Assembly (NCBI GenBank): GCA_024691105.1
Contig: JAILNY010000101.1
Coordinates: forward strand, 1-20,935
Direction: 5' to 3'
From: Treponema sp.
GTDB taxonomy: Bacteria; Spirochaetota; Spirochaetia; Treponematales; Treponemataceae
Length of the DNA: 20,935 bases
In this document: positions 14,097 through 20,935 of the stretch, piece by piece
How the letters are laid out: every line of letters starts with the position of its first letter
Numbering within the stretch: position 1 is the first letter of the stretch
Notes under the pieces: generated by a model
The model's database searches: none
The model's input: the letters and a program-made list of their open reading frames with translations, nothing else
Told to the model about the DNA's origin: nothing
Translations under genes and position numbers: made by a program

Positions 14097-14101
14097 TAGG
14101 T
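14083..14101. promoter_or_regulatory. Upstream operator of the nifH-like operon, overlapping the -35 box
   Basis: ACCTACTATGTCAATAGGT. On the minus strand the -35 box TTGACA is inside the spacer of the palindrome, so binding and RNA polymerase would compete, or the bound protein would contact polymerase. Confidence 0.8.
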
Positions 14102-14170
14102 TATATAAAAAAAGTGAATTTTTTTTTGGGAATTTTAGAAGAAAAAGTAAATTCGTGATTTCACGGATAA

Positions 14171-14217
14171 ATAAAAACCACACAACAGAAGGGCTCTGCT
14201 ATGTGGCTGGTTTTATT
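14171..14217 (-). terminator. Rho-independent terminator of the AGCS symporter gene
   Basis: Directly after the symporter stop codon the minus strand has AATAAAACCA-gc-CACA and TGTG-TGGTTTTTATT arms, with a small inner CAGA/TCTG stem and a short U-rich end. The arms are A/T-rich at the base, so it could work in both directions and insulate the nifH-like operon promoter. Confidence 0.65.
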
Positions 14218-15678
14218 CTACTTATTATATTCGTCAAAATGAGAAAGGAGCGGTTTTTCGTCCTTTCCAAGAATGTTACGGTCAACGTAATTCTTTGTGA
14301 TTTTTGCAACAAGCGGGCTTAGGGCAATAACACCGATAAGGTTTGGAATCATCATAAGGCCGTTAAAGGTGTCTGATAAATCCCATGCAAGAGAAAGACT
14401 CATTGTAGAACCAAAGAAAATCATTACAACAAAAAGCACCTTGTAAATAATCTGTGTCTTTTCACCAAAAAGATACTGCCATGCTGTTACGCCGTAGTGA
14501 CTCCAGCCGAGAACTGTCGAGAATGCAAAAAGCAGAATTGCAATTGCAATGAACTTTGGTCCAAAGCCGCCGAATACTGTAGAGAAGGCTTCGCCTACAA
14601 GTCCTGCACCTGTGCTCTGAGAAATCATGTGACCTGTCTGCAAGTCTACAACACCGGTAGAAAGAATTGCGAAGGCTGTCAAAGTACATACAATGATTGT
14701 ATCTGCAAAGACTTCAAAAATTCCCCACATTCCCTGGCGAACCGGCTCTTTTACGTTTGATGATGAATGAACCATTACAGAAGATCCAAGTCCTGCTTCG
14801 TTAGAAAAAGCTCCGCGCTTAAAGCCCCATGTAATTGCCTTTTGTAAACCGTAGCCGACAATTCCGCCGCCGGCAGACTTTGCCGCAAAGGCACCTTTAA
14901 AGATTGCGCCAAAAACAACCGGCACTGCTGTAATGTGTGTAAAGAAAATTACAAGCGCACCAATTATGTAAATGATTGCCATAAACGGAACAAGTTTTTC
15001 TGTAACGGCTGCTACTCTTTTTAGTCCGCCGAGAATTACGATAGATGCAATTATTACAAGTGCAATTCCGCTTACCCAGGTAGGCACGTTAAAGGCAGCT
15101 TCCATGTTTCCGGCAATTGAATTTACCTGGCTCATGTTGCCAATTCCAAAACTTGCAATAAGACAGAAGAGACTGAATAAAATTGCAAGAACGGTTCCGA
15201 CAGTCTTCATTCCTTTGTAGCCGCCAAGACCGTCTTTAAGATAGTACATGGCACCACCATGCCATTCATCGTTCTGTCCTTTTCTGCGGAAATAAATACC
15301 AAGTACGTTTTCTGAATAATTTGTCATCATGCCAAAAATTGCCATGATCCACATCCAGAAAATTGCGCCAGGTCCACCAAGAATGATTGCGGTTGCAACG
15401 CCGACGATGTTACCTGTTCCGATTGTGGCAGCAAGTGCTGTACACAAACTCTGAAACTGCGAAATTGCTTTGTTTTCTTTTTCTGTATGTTCTGTAACTT
15501 TTTTATCTCTAAAAATCGCGCCTATTGTTTTTTTAATCCAGTGTGCAAAGTGTGTGAACTGAAAACCTTTGTTCACGATTGTCATTAAAAGACCTGCGAT
15601 AAACAAAAGTGCAATACCAAATGTCCCCCAGACAACGCCGTTTACTGCGTTATTAATTTTTGTAATTGTCTCAATCAT
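14218..15678 (-). CDS. AGCS-family sodium:alanine/glycine symporter
   Basis: This polytopic membrane protein is 486 residues from the chosen start. ATG 15678 is preferred because AAGGGGG lies five bases before it. An upstream in-frame start at 15789 would add a poorly conserved stretch read through the leader hairpin. Family features: the N-terminal NGVVWGTFGIALLFIAGL helix, the SLCTALAATIGTGNIVGVATAI core (about 75-95) and GGPGAIFWMWIMAIFGM. Also present are the KRGAFSNEAGLGS motif typical of AGCS carriers and about ten transmembrane segments. It imports alanine or glycine with sodium. It is divergent from the LuxR-type gene and separated from the nifH-like operon by a terminator, so it is probably unrelated to that system. 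Confidence 0.93.
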   Translation of the reverse strand: MIETITKINNAVNGVVWGTFGIALLFIAGLLMTIVNKGFQFTHFAHWIKKTIGAIFRDKKVTEHTEKENKAISQFQSLCTALAATIGTGNIVGVATAIILGGPGAIFWMWIMAIFGMMTNYSENVLGIYFRRKGQNDEWHGGAMYYLKDGLGGYKGMKTVGTVLAILFSLFCLIASFGIGNMSQVNSIAGNMEAAFNVPTWVSGIALVIIASIVILGGLKRVAAVTEKLVPFMAIIYIIGALVIFFTHITAVPVVFGAIFKGAFAAKSAGGGIVGYGLQKAITWGFKRGAFSNEAGLGSSVMVHSSSNVKEPVRQGMWGIFEVFADTIIVCTLTAFAILSTGVVDLQTGHMISQSTGAGLVGEAFSTVFGGFGPKFIAIAILLFAFSTVLGWSHYGVTAWQYLFGEKTQIIYKVLFVVMIFFGSTMSLSLAWDLSDTFNGLMMIPNLIGVIALSPLVAKITKNYVDRNILGKDEKPLLSHFDEYNK

Positions 15679-15712
15679 ATGAGCCCCCTTAAAAGAGTGA
15701 GAATTTAAAACA

Positions 15713-15749
15713 AAAGGGGCAGAACCGGAAAATCCAATTCTGCCCCTTT
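15713..15749 (-). promoter_or_regulatory. Strong leader hairpin (possible attenuator) of the symporter gene
   Basis: A perfect 12-bp stem, AAAGGGGCAGAA and TTCTGCCCCTTT, with a 13-nt loop lies at the very 5' end of the predicted transcript and is followed on the minus strand by TTTTGTTTT, like an intrinsic terminator. The 3' arm (CCCCTT) could also pair with the gene's AAGGGG ribosome site at 15690-15685. Alternative foldings could thus control transcription or translation. No known riboswitch core was recognised. Confidence 0.6.
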
Positions 15750-15760
15750 GCATTGCCTGA

Positions 15761-15789
15761 AGAATAGCAGATGGATGAAAAAAAATCAA
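15761..15789 (-). promoter_or_regulatory. Promoter of the AGCS symporter gene
   Basis: On the minus strand TTGATT (15789-15784) and TATTCT (15766-15761) are 17 nt apart. The start would lie near 15754, five bases before the leader hairpin. Confidence 0.55.
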
Positions 15790-15795
15790 TCGGTG

Positions 15796-15896
15796 CGACA
15801 GAGGGCGCGCGGAAAGTGGCCGGCGGTCTAAGCGTTGTGTGTACGCGGTTGAGAAAGCGGTCCGGTTGCGCCGCCGGCGGTTGCGGTGACGGTCTC
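15796..15896. other. GC-rich segment upstream of the LuxR-type gene
   Basis: About 100 bp are strongly GC-rich within AT-rich surroundings, with several GGCGCGCG, CCGCCGGCGG and CGGTTGCG elements. The open frame across it has no ribosome site and an unlikely amino-acid composition, so it is treated as non-coding. It sits between two divergent promoters. Confidence 0.45.
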
Positions 15897-15910
15897 TTAT
15901 GCTTTATACT
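15881..15910 (+). promoter_or_regulatory. Promoter of the LuxR-type gene, probably leaderless
   Basis: TTGCGG (15881-15886) and TATACT (15905-15910) are 18 nt apart. Transcription would begin about 7 nt after the -10 box, at or next to the ATG at 15918. No Shine-Dalgarno sequence is present. Confidence 0.5.
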
Positions 15911-15917
15911 TTTTATT

Positions 15918-17327
15918 ATGGCAGAACAATTCCTTAGCGCAGAAGAACTTCAAAACAGAGTCTTTCGATTTACACAAGATTACTATTTTGTCGGTATGCG
16001 AAAAGATCGCGACTTGTTTTATGCACTTACAAGCGAAGATATTCAAAAATATCCAGTTGCCTTGTGTGGTGTAGTTTTAAATTTATTTATGGACGGCGAA
16101 CTTAAAAAGGCCGATGAGTTTTTAGACAATCTTCCAAAGAATGATTTGTTTGATGCTATAAAGCTTGGTATGAAAGTCGTTCATCCAGAAGTAACCTGGA
16201 AAGAATTTATAAAAATTCTTGATTACCTTAAAAAAAACAATTTACAACTTACAAATGTTGCTTTAACTGCGGGGCGGCCTTCGCTTCTTAACGGCTTTAA
16301 TGACTTTACACGAATCGGTCCGTTTTTGGAAAAAAGAAAGATGCTTTTTTTGGAAGATCTTGCCTGTCTTTATGAAAAGTCGATGTGTCCTGCAATTTAT
16401 AATCTGTGCCTTTCTGAATATTATTATCAGCTTAACAGACTTATCGATGCCGAAGTTTTAGTCAGCCGTACTATAAAGGAATTTGACAGAGACTCTGAAC
16501 GCCGTCTTTTGTTTGCTTCGCTTTATCTTCAGGCAAAAATATTAATTGCCTATGGAAAGATTGTAGATGCAGAAAGCTATATTAAAAATATTCGCAACTA
16601 TGTTAAGAAAAATGGTGAAGCAGAATTTTCCTATAACATCGATGCTGCCGAAGTATTGATTGCTTTTTATGAAGGCAATCACGAACTTATAAACCGCTGG
16701 ATGAAAAACAAAGCGCCTGATGAATTTGCAGACTTTAACATGATTGATGTTTACCGTTACATGGTAAAAATGCGCTGTTATATCGTTCAAAAAAAATACA
16801 CCGCAGTTGTTGCCCTCGCAGAAAAACTTCGTCCGCTTTTAGAAGCCGGCAAACGTCACATGGATTTGTGCGAGATGGATTTACTTTTAGCGATAACTTT
16901 TTATCGTGCTCAAAAAAAAGAGCTTGCCTTTGAAGCTTTAGAACGTACTTTAAAAATTGCCCGACGCAGAAAGTTTTATCGTCTTATAGGAGACGAAGGT
17001 GACGCTGTCCTTCATCTTTTGCTTGATTACATGAAAGAAAAGGGCGAATCAGAATTTCTGATGCTGGTGTATGAAATTGCCCGCGGCATGGCAATCAGTC
17101 ATCCGCTTTATTTAACTTCAGAGCTTAAAAATAAAACCATGCTTACTCAAAAAGAAGTCGATATCTTAAAACTCCTCGAGCAGGGAAAGCCTCGCGACGA
17201 AATTGCAGAGCTCTTTTTTATAAGCGAAAATACAGTGAATTTTCACATGAAGAATATCTATTCAAAACTTGAAGTTTCTTCTGTAACACAGGCAGTCTGG
17301 AACGCCCGCGTGCTCGGAATAATCTAA
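15918..17327 (+). CDS. LuxR-family transcriptional regulator with helical-repeat N-terminus
   Basis: This 469-residue protein has a C-terminal LuxR helix-turn-helix (about residues 400-465): LTQKEVDILKLLEQGKPRDEIAE, ISENTVNFHMKNIYSKLEV and an Ala-Val rich end. The first 390 residues are helical and rich in Leu/Ala/Tyr pairs spaced like TPR or MalT-type repeats (for example AEKLRPLLEAGK and ALERTLKIARRRK). There is no receiver domain and no clear nucleotide-binding motif. The start MAEQF at 15918 is preferred over the upstream in-frame ATG at 15771, whose 49 extra residues come from the GC-rich segment and lack a ribosome site. It may control the adjacent lipoprotein or symporter genes, but that is only proximity. 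Target and signal are unknown. Confidence 0.82.
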   Translation: MAEQFLSAEELQNRVFRFTQDYYFVGMRKDRDLFYALTSEDIQKYPVALCGVVLNLFMDGELKKADEFLDNLPKNDLFDAIKLGMKVVHPEVTWKEFIKILDYLKKNNLQLTNVALTAGRPSLLNGFNDFTRIGPFLEKRKMLFLEDLACLYEKSMCPAIYNLCLSEYYYQLNRLIDAEVLVSRTIKEFDRDSERRLLFASLYLQAKILIAYGKIVDAESYIKNIRNYVKKNGEAEFSYNIDAAEVLIAFYEGNHELINRWMKNKAPDEFADFNMIDVYRYMVKMRCYIVQKKYTAVVALAEKLRPLLEAGKRHMDLCEMDLLLAITFYRAQKKELAFEALERTLKIARRRKFYRLIGDEGDAVLHLLLDYMKEKGESEFLMLVYEIARGMAISHPLYLTSELKNKTMLTQKEVDILKLLEQGKPRDEIAELFFISENTVNFHMKNIYSKLEVSSVTQAVWNARVLGII

Positions 17328-17353
17328 TTCTGCGTGTCGCGTAAAAATTGCGT

Positions 17354-17420
17354 CGCCTGCGGCCTTGGCGGGAGCTTGAATCGCGGCGCCTGTGCCCTGT
17401 GGGAGCTTGAATCGCGGCGC
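17354..17420 (+). repeat. GC-rich tandem repeat downstream of the LuxR-type gene
   Basis: The 20-bp sequence GGGAGCTTGAATCGCGGCGC occurs exactly at 17370-17389 and 17401-17420, as part of a unit of 31-33 bp that starts with CGCCTG. Two full units and the beginning of a third are present. This is intergenic and contrasts with the AT-rich surroundings. Confidence 0.8.
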
Positions 17421-17429
17421 AGGTCTTTT
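17389..17429 (+). terminator. Possible terminator of the LuxR-type gene
   Basis: CCTGTGCC (17389-17396) pairs with GGCGCAGG (17416-17423), with one G-U pair, and is followed by TCTTTT. The 19-nt loop holds the tandem-repeat core. Further on, 17493-17510 has a 5-bp ACTAC/GTAGT hairpin of unknown role. The rest of the stretch to the next gene is AT-rich. Confidence 0.4.
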
Positions 17430-17560
17430 AAGCGGTAAAATTCTCTAAAAATCTTCAAAATTTGGATATTTTATAGATTTTTTTCTCAAAAAACTACCCT
17501 TTTTAGTAGTGCGCGCAGACTGAACTTGTGTTATCTTTATGATGCAAAAAAGTGAATTTT

Positions 17561-20500
17561 ATGAAAAAAAAGTGCATTTTATTCAGTTTTCTGTCAGTTT
17601 TTATCTTTCTCTTTGCCTCGTGCGATTTAACTTTTAACGCGCCGGTCAGACAGTATCTTGAATACTGGTCGCAGGCTGTAACTGTCGGACGTTACGAAGT
17701 CGCTTCTGAAACAACTGTCGCTTACGGACAGAAAAATCTTTCTGCTGTTGAACCTATCGAGGTTGAACTTCTTCTTGTAAATCCACAGAATTATAATATT
17801 GAATTTCAAAACGCAGACGGCGTATATTTTAAAATATATCTGAACACCGATGAAACAAAACAGGACATCGCAACTGCAAAAACTGCAACTCTTTCACCAG
17901 ATAAAACTGTAATCACTTTAAGTGCAAAACTTCCTGATAATGCAGAGAGAAAAAATCTGATGATAGAAGGTTACTTTTATTACTTTAAAGAAGCCGAATC
18001 ATTTACAATTCCTTATTCCTATAGTTTTATGCAGCTGTCCGCTCCAGATGTTCCAAGAAATTTAACAAATCCTTCGAGCGCAGAAGCCGATGGTTATCAC
18101 TGTGTTCACTTTGAAACACCAAATACAAACTTAAACCGAAATAAAGATTTAACCTACCGGGTTGAATGCTATTCAAGAGTTTCTGCTGATAATTTTTCTT
18201 TTCTTGCTTCCGCAGATATTAAACCAAATCAGACAAAAGCCTCTGGTAAAGCAGACGAAATTATCTATTATTTTGATGAACAGGAGCCTTCGCTCCAGTA
18301 TGAATATGTTGTTACTGCAATAAGTCCAGAAGGTGTAAAAAGTAAACCTGTTTCTACATCGGCCGCGCTCGGTCTTTGTTATGTAACAGAGCCTGAAATT
18401 ATTTTTGCGACTAATGGCGAATTAAATGATCTTACCGCTGATAAAGAAGGCGAAGAAGAAAGCTATGATGTTGTTGAATATTCTGGCGACAGTTTTTCTG
18501 TAAGTGTTGTAAAAACAGATTCAAGTTCTAATCTTGATGTAAAAGTAAACGGCGAGGCTGTCTCTGAAAATGTAACACTTGAAGACGGCTTTAATAAAAT
18601 TGTTGCAACCGCTTCTAAAAATCTTGCCCGCCCGGTTACTGTTACAAAAAATATTTATGTAACAAAAAAACTTGTTGAGCCGACCTTTACAACAAACGCA
18701 GTAAAGAACGGAACAACAAAAGTAAACGGCGTTAATTACGACGTAATGCAGTACAGTTATCTGAATTATGAAAACTGTACATACCAGATTGATAACAGTG
18801 CGAACGCTGATTCTACTATAAGCTTTAGTATTGATGAAGCAAAAGCAAGTTTAAGCGGAATATTGAATGATGGTAATCGCGTATTAGAAATTAATGTAAC
18901 CAAAGAGCATTGCCGTCCGGTTAAGATTGAAAAGAAATTTAATGTTGGAATCAGACGTGTAAAAGCAAAGGTAATAAATAAACTTCATCACTGGCATACA
19001 GATGGCGGAAAAGACGTAGATTTAATTGTTGAACTGTTTATTGCTTCAACAAGAACTGGCCAGCGGTCTATATGGTCTTGTAACTATGAGCATATAGACA
19101 ATTCCCATGATTATTACAGTGTAACTCAGAATGAAAAAGTAGTATATCTTGATGAAAAAACTGACTGCTTCTATTTTTATACTTCTAAAGCATGGGATAG
19201 AGATGGAAAGTCTCAAAGCAACTGGGATCATCTGGGAACGATAAATAAGGGAGATTCAACTGCTACAAGAACTTTACAACAGCTTAAAGCTAATCCAAGT
19301 ATAGATACCGGTGATCACGGTGGAGATAAAGATTGTAGAAGCCGCTACTGGATAAATTTAGAGCTTTCAGAAGATGCAGCAGAACCTTTATTCGAGTTTA
19401 CTCCAGAACGTAATGGAATGAGTGATAGTAATAGTTACGAATACATTGAAGTTGCAAATTCTTTAGCAAAAGCTTCTTACAAGATTTCTCCTCAGGACGG
19501 TGCATCGATAAGCGGAAAGGTTGACGGAGTTTCATTTACGGGAACAAAAACCGGCGAACTTGCAGTTGGTCAGCACACTATTACTGTTACAAGTGCAAAG
19601 CTGGGATATACATCTTGTCATGTTACAAAACATATATACGTAATCGCTCCATTATCAGAGCCTTCACTTTACTTCTACGCAAATAATACGACTAATAGAA
19701 TATATACTTCAGATGAGCCGGTAGTTTCATACGAAACTTATGACATTCCTCTTACCGCAAGTGGAACAGGCGTTGCTAAGATGGAAGTTTCTCTGGGTAC
19801 CGGTGAATCTGTAACGGTTGAAGACGGAGATGATGTACTTACTGCGAGTAACGGCCAGTATGAGCTTTCTCTTGGGCCTCATGAGCTTACGATTACTGTT
19901 TCAAAGACAGGATATTCACCTATGGCCATTACAAAAAATATTTACATTCAGGGAATTCTTGCAGACCCGGATGTAGTAAAAGTAACTTCAACAGATATAG
20001 AAAGTGGTTCTGGTAATTCGCAGCAGGATCCTAAAGTTATAAAGTTCAATTATCTGTCTGCAGATACATTGACATGTCGTATAAAACCAGGTAATACAGA
20101 CAACACTGTTGAACTTCATAAAAGCACAGAAGACGGTGATGTTATTTCTAATGCGACAACAGGTTTTGATGCCGGATGTGAAACTGTGCTTACGCTTGTA
20201 ATTATTCAGAGCAGACAATACTGCAAAACATTAAAGACAACTAAATACGTTAAGGGAATGATTAAACCGATTACGCTTAAATATGAGGTAGATAGTATCG
20301 GTGATGATTTACAGGTAGACCTTGCTGGCTTTGGAGAAAATAGTTTTAATGCCAGAGGAGAGGTTTCTGTCTGGGCCTCAGTTGCGCAAAGCTTTAAGGC
20401 AATCTGGCATTATGAAGGTAGCAATCATGGAGTAAGACAGGGCGGCTGGTGTACTATAAGGGATACAGACGCAGCCTTTCGCTCATGGAGCGCAGACTTT

Positions 20501-20746
20501 AGTTCTCCGAAAGATACTGTAAAGATAAGATTTACAAAATTCAGACGAGACAGAAATAATAAGAGTGATATTTTCTTTAGAAATGGAGATTATGATTTCC
20601 CTGAAATTAAACTGTCTGATATAAAAAAGGGAAAGGGTGAAAGTTCAACAGCAGGTACAAGCTGGACTTATATCTGTGATAAAAAATATTGCGGTGATCA
20701 GGGTGCGCGTCCAAAGGTAAGATTTACAGCGACAGAGAAAAAATAG
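17561..20746 (+). CDS. Large repeat-containing surface lipoprotein
   Basis: This 1061-residue protein has a lipoprotein signal ending at Cys21 (LFASC). ATG 17561 is chosen because the basic MKKK start of the signal peptide follows it. A GTG three codons earlier is the alternative. Neither has a good ribosome site. Residues about 150-265 resemble a fibronectin type III domain (APDVPRNLTNPS and later YEYVVTAISPEGVKSKP). After it, Ig-like repeats end in a recurring VTKNIYV or ITKNIYI strand followed by xxLxxP, at about 18640-18690, 19620-19670 and 19925-19975, with a degenerate copy near 18920-18960. A non-repeated, Trp/Tyr/His-rich segment of about 140 residues (18960-19400) and a C-terminal domain with several Trp and paired Cys (20270 to end) look like separate modules. 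It is probably exposed on the cell surface. I do not recognise a specific function. Confidence 0.75.
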   Translation: MKKKCILFSFLSVFIFLFASCDLTFNAPVRQYLEYWSQAVTVGRYEVASETTVAYGQKNLSAVEPIEVELLLVNPQNYNIEFQNADGVYFKIYLNTDETKQDIATAKTATLSPDKTVITLSAKLPDNAERKNLMIEGYFYYFKEAESFTIPYSYSFMQLSAPDVPRNLTNPSSAEADGYHCVHFETPNTNLNRNKDLTYRVECYSRVSADNFSFLASADIKPNQTKASGKADEIIYYFDEQEPSLQYEYVVTAISPEGVKSKPVSTSAALGLCYVTEPEIIFATNGELNDLTADKEGEEESYDVVEYSGDSFSVSVVKTDSSSNLDVKVNGEAVSENVTLEDGFNKIVATASKNLARPVTVTKNIYVTKKLVEPTFTTNAVKNGTTKVNGVNYDVMQYSYLNYENCTYQIDNSANADSTISFSIDEAKASLSGILNDGNRVLEINVTKEHCRPVKIEKKFNVGIRRVKAKVINKLHHWHTDGGKDVDLIVELFIASTRTGQRSIWSCNYEHIDNSHDYYSVTQNEKVVYLDEKTDCFYFYTSKAWDRDGKSQSNWDHLGTINKGDSTATRTLQQLKANPSIDTGDHGGDKDCRSRYWINLELSEDAAEPLFEFTPERNGMSDSNSYEYIEVANSLAKASYKISPQDGASISGKVDGVSFTGTKTGELAVGQHTITVTSAKLGYTSCHVTKHIYVIAPLSEPSLYFYANNTTNRIYTSDEPVVSYETYDIPLTASGTGVAKMEVSLGTGESVTVEDGDDVLTASNGQYELSLGPHELTITVSKTGYSPMAITKNIYIQGILADPDVVKVTSTDIESGSGNSQQDPKVIKFNYLSADTLTCRIKPGNTDNTVELHKSTEDGDVISNATTGFDAGCETVLTLVIIQSRQYCKTLKTTKYVKGMIKPITLKYEVDSIGDDLQVDLAGFGENSFNARGEVSVWASVAQSFKAIWHYEGSNHGVRQGGWCTIRDTDAAFRSWSADFSSPKDTVKIRFTKFRRDRNNKSDIFFRNGDYDFPEIKLSDIKKGKGESSTAGTSWTYICDKKYCGDQGARPKVRFTATEKK

Positions 20747-20771
20747 CGTTTTCAAATATACTTTGTTTTGA

Positions 20772-20777
20772 TATAAT
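20772..20777 (+). promoter_or_regulatory. -10 box of the last gene, probably leaderless
   Basis: A perfect TATAAT ends 6 nt before the ATG at 20784. The -35 candidate TTTCAA (20750-20755) is weak. There is no ribosome site, so the transcript would begin at or beside the start codon. Confidence 0.5.
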
Positions 20778-20783
20778 CATAAT

Positions 20784-20935
20784 ATGAATACAAAAAGTGG
20801 TAAAACTAACATAATTCATATTATAAAGAAAATTATTTCAGTAATGTTTATTTCGGTCCTCACTTTGACACTGGCGCTTTATATTGCACTGAATATTTAT
20901 GTTTCAAGTAAAGCGGTAAAGATCCGGCCATCTGA
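20784..20935 (+). CDS. Membrane-anchored protein (N-terminus only)
   Basis: Fifty complete codons are open to the window edge from ATG 20784. The N-terminus is short and basic (MNTKSGKTN), followed by a hydrophobic stretch of about 25 residues (roughly 14-39, including SVMFISVLTLTLALYIALNIY). This acts as an uncleaved signal anchor or single transmembrane helix. The part beyond it (VSSKAVKIRPS) is too short to classify. It follows the large lipoprotein by 37 bp on the same strand but has its own -10 box. Large AsmA/TamB-type proteins start this way, but nothing visible proves it. Confidence 0.55.
   Translation, partial: MNTKSGKTNIIHIIKKIISVMFISVLTLTLALYIALNIYVSSKAVKIRPS

Noticed and set aside
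140..14101. IscR/Rrf2-type binding motif for the repeated operator
   Set aside because: The outer ACCTA/TAGGT arms and N9 spacer do not match the IscR consensus I know, and the inner GTCAA is explained by the overlapping -35 box. Not excluded, only less favoured than LysR.
15700..15760. Glycine riboswitch upstream of the alanine/glycine symporter
   Set aside because: The leader is too short and has a single hairpin without the paired glycine-aptamer core.
15679..15789. N-terminal extension of 37 residues on the symporter
   Set aside because: It covers the promoter and leader hairpin, and the ATG at 15678 has a clear AAGGGGG site.
15771..15917. N-terminal extension of 49 residues on the LuxR-type protein
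   Set aside because: It is translated from a GC-rich segment, lacks a ribosome site and would include the promoter used by the shorter start.
17354..17420. CRISPR array
   Set aside because: There are only two full repeat units without unique spacers of constant size, and no cas genes.

Overview
The window is AT-rich bacterial DNA (low-GC codon use, many A/T third positions) with very few terminators of textbook form and several Cys-lipobox lipoproteins. The large repeat-bearing lipoprotein at the right, the gene style and two starts that look leaderless suggest a host- or gut-associated spirochaete of the Treponema type. That assignment is inference, because no rRNA or universal marker is present.

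Positions 1-14101 form one accessory locus built around nitrogenase-like proteins. On the minus strand an operon runs nifH-like (13973-13122), a divergent cysteine-synthase homologue (13106-12090), nifD-like D1 (12072-10567), nifK-like K1 (10566-9247) and a LysR regulator (9211-8291). Facing it on the plus strand is a second operon: a cystine-type amino-acid ABC transporter (binding protein, permease, ATPase, 4492-6790) followed by a second nifD-like gene, D2 (6809-8260). Divergent from that transporter, on the minus strand, lie a RibD/DHFR-like reductase (4222-3389), a second nifK-like gene K2 (3376-2093) and an SsuA/NMT1-type substrate-binding lipoprotein (1978-890). A nitroreductase-family flavoprotein (325-846, plus) comes next. 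The left edge cuts a minus-strand gene for a NifX/NafY-type cofactor-carrier domain (62-1).

The operons are tied together by a repeated 19-bp palindromic operator, ACCTA-N9-TAGGT. It occurs at 140-158 (weaker), 176-194, 4264-4282, 4432-4450, 14043-14061 and 14083-14101, always in intergenic promoter regions. It overlaps the -35 box and/or the start region of recognisable TTGAC(A/T)-17-TATA promoters. The spacing has the T-N11-A geometry of LysR-type sites, so the locally encoded LysR protein is the first candidate regulator.

Both D/K pairs keep the cysteines that hold a P-cluster, and both D subunits keep the single cysteine that anchors the active-site cofactor in NifD. The residues matching NifD His195, Gln191 and His442 are replaced. 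The enzymes are therefore unlikely to fix nitrogen. The cysteine-synthase homologue, the cystine-type importer, the sulfonate-type binding protein and the LysR regulator together point to organosulfur scavenging, conceptually near methylthio-alkane reductase. Here, however, there are two D/K sets served by one reductase, one set is split between divergent operons, and a sulfhydrylase-like enzyme is built into the operon. The substrate cannot be read from the sequence.

From 14171 onward the content looks unrelated: an AGCS-family sodium:alanine/glycine symporter (15678-14218, minus) with a strong hairpin in its leader; a divergent LuxR-type regulator (15918-17327, plus) flanked by GC-rich segments and probably leaderless; a 1061-residue repeat-containing lipoprotein (17561-20746, plus); and the start of a membrane-anchored protein (20784 to the right edge, plus).
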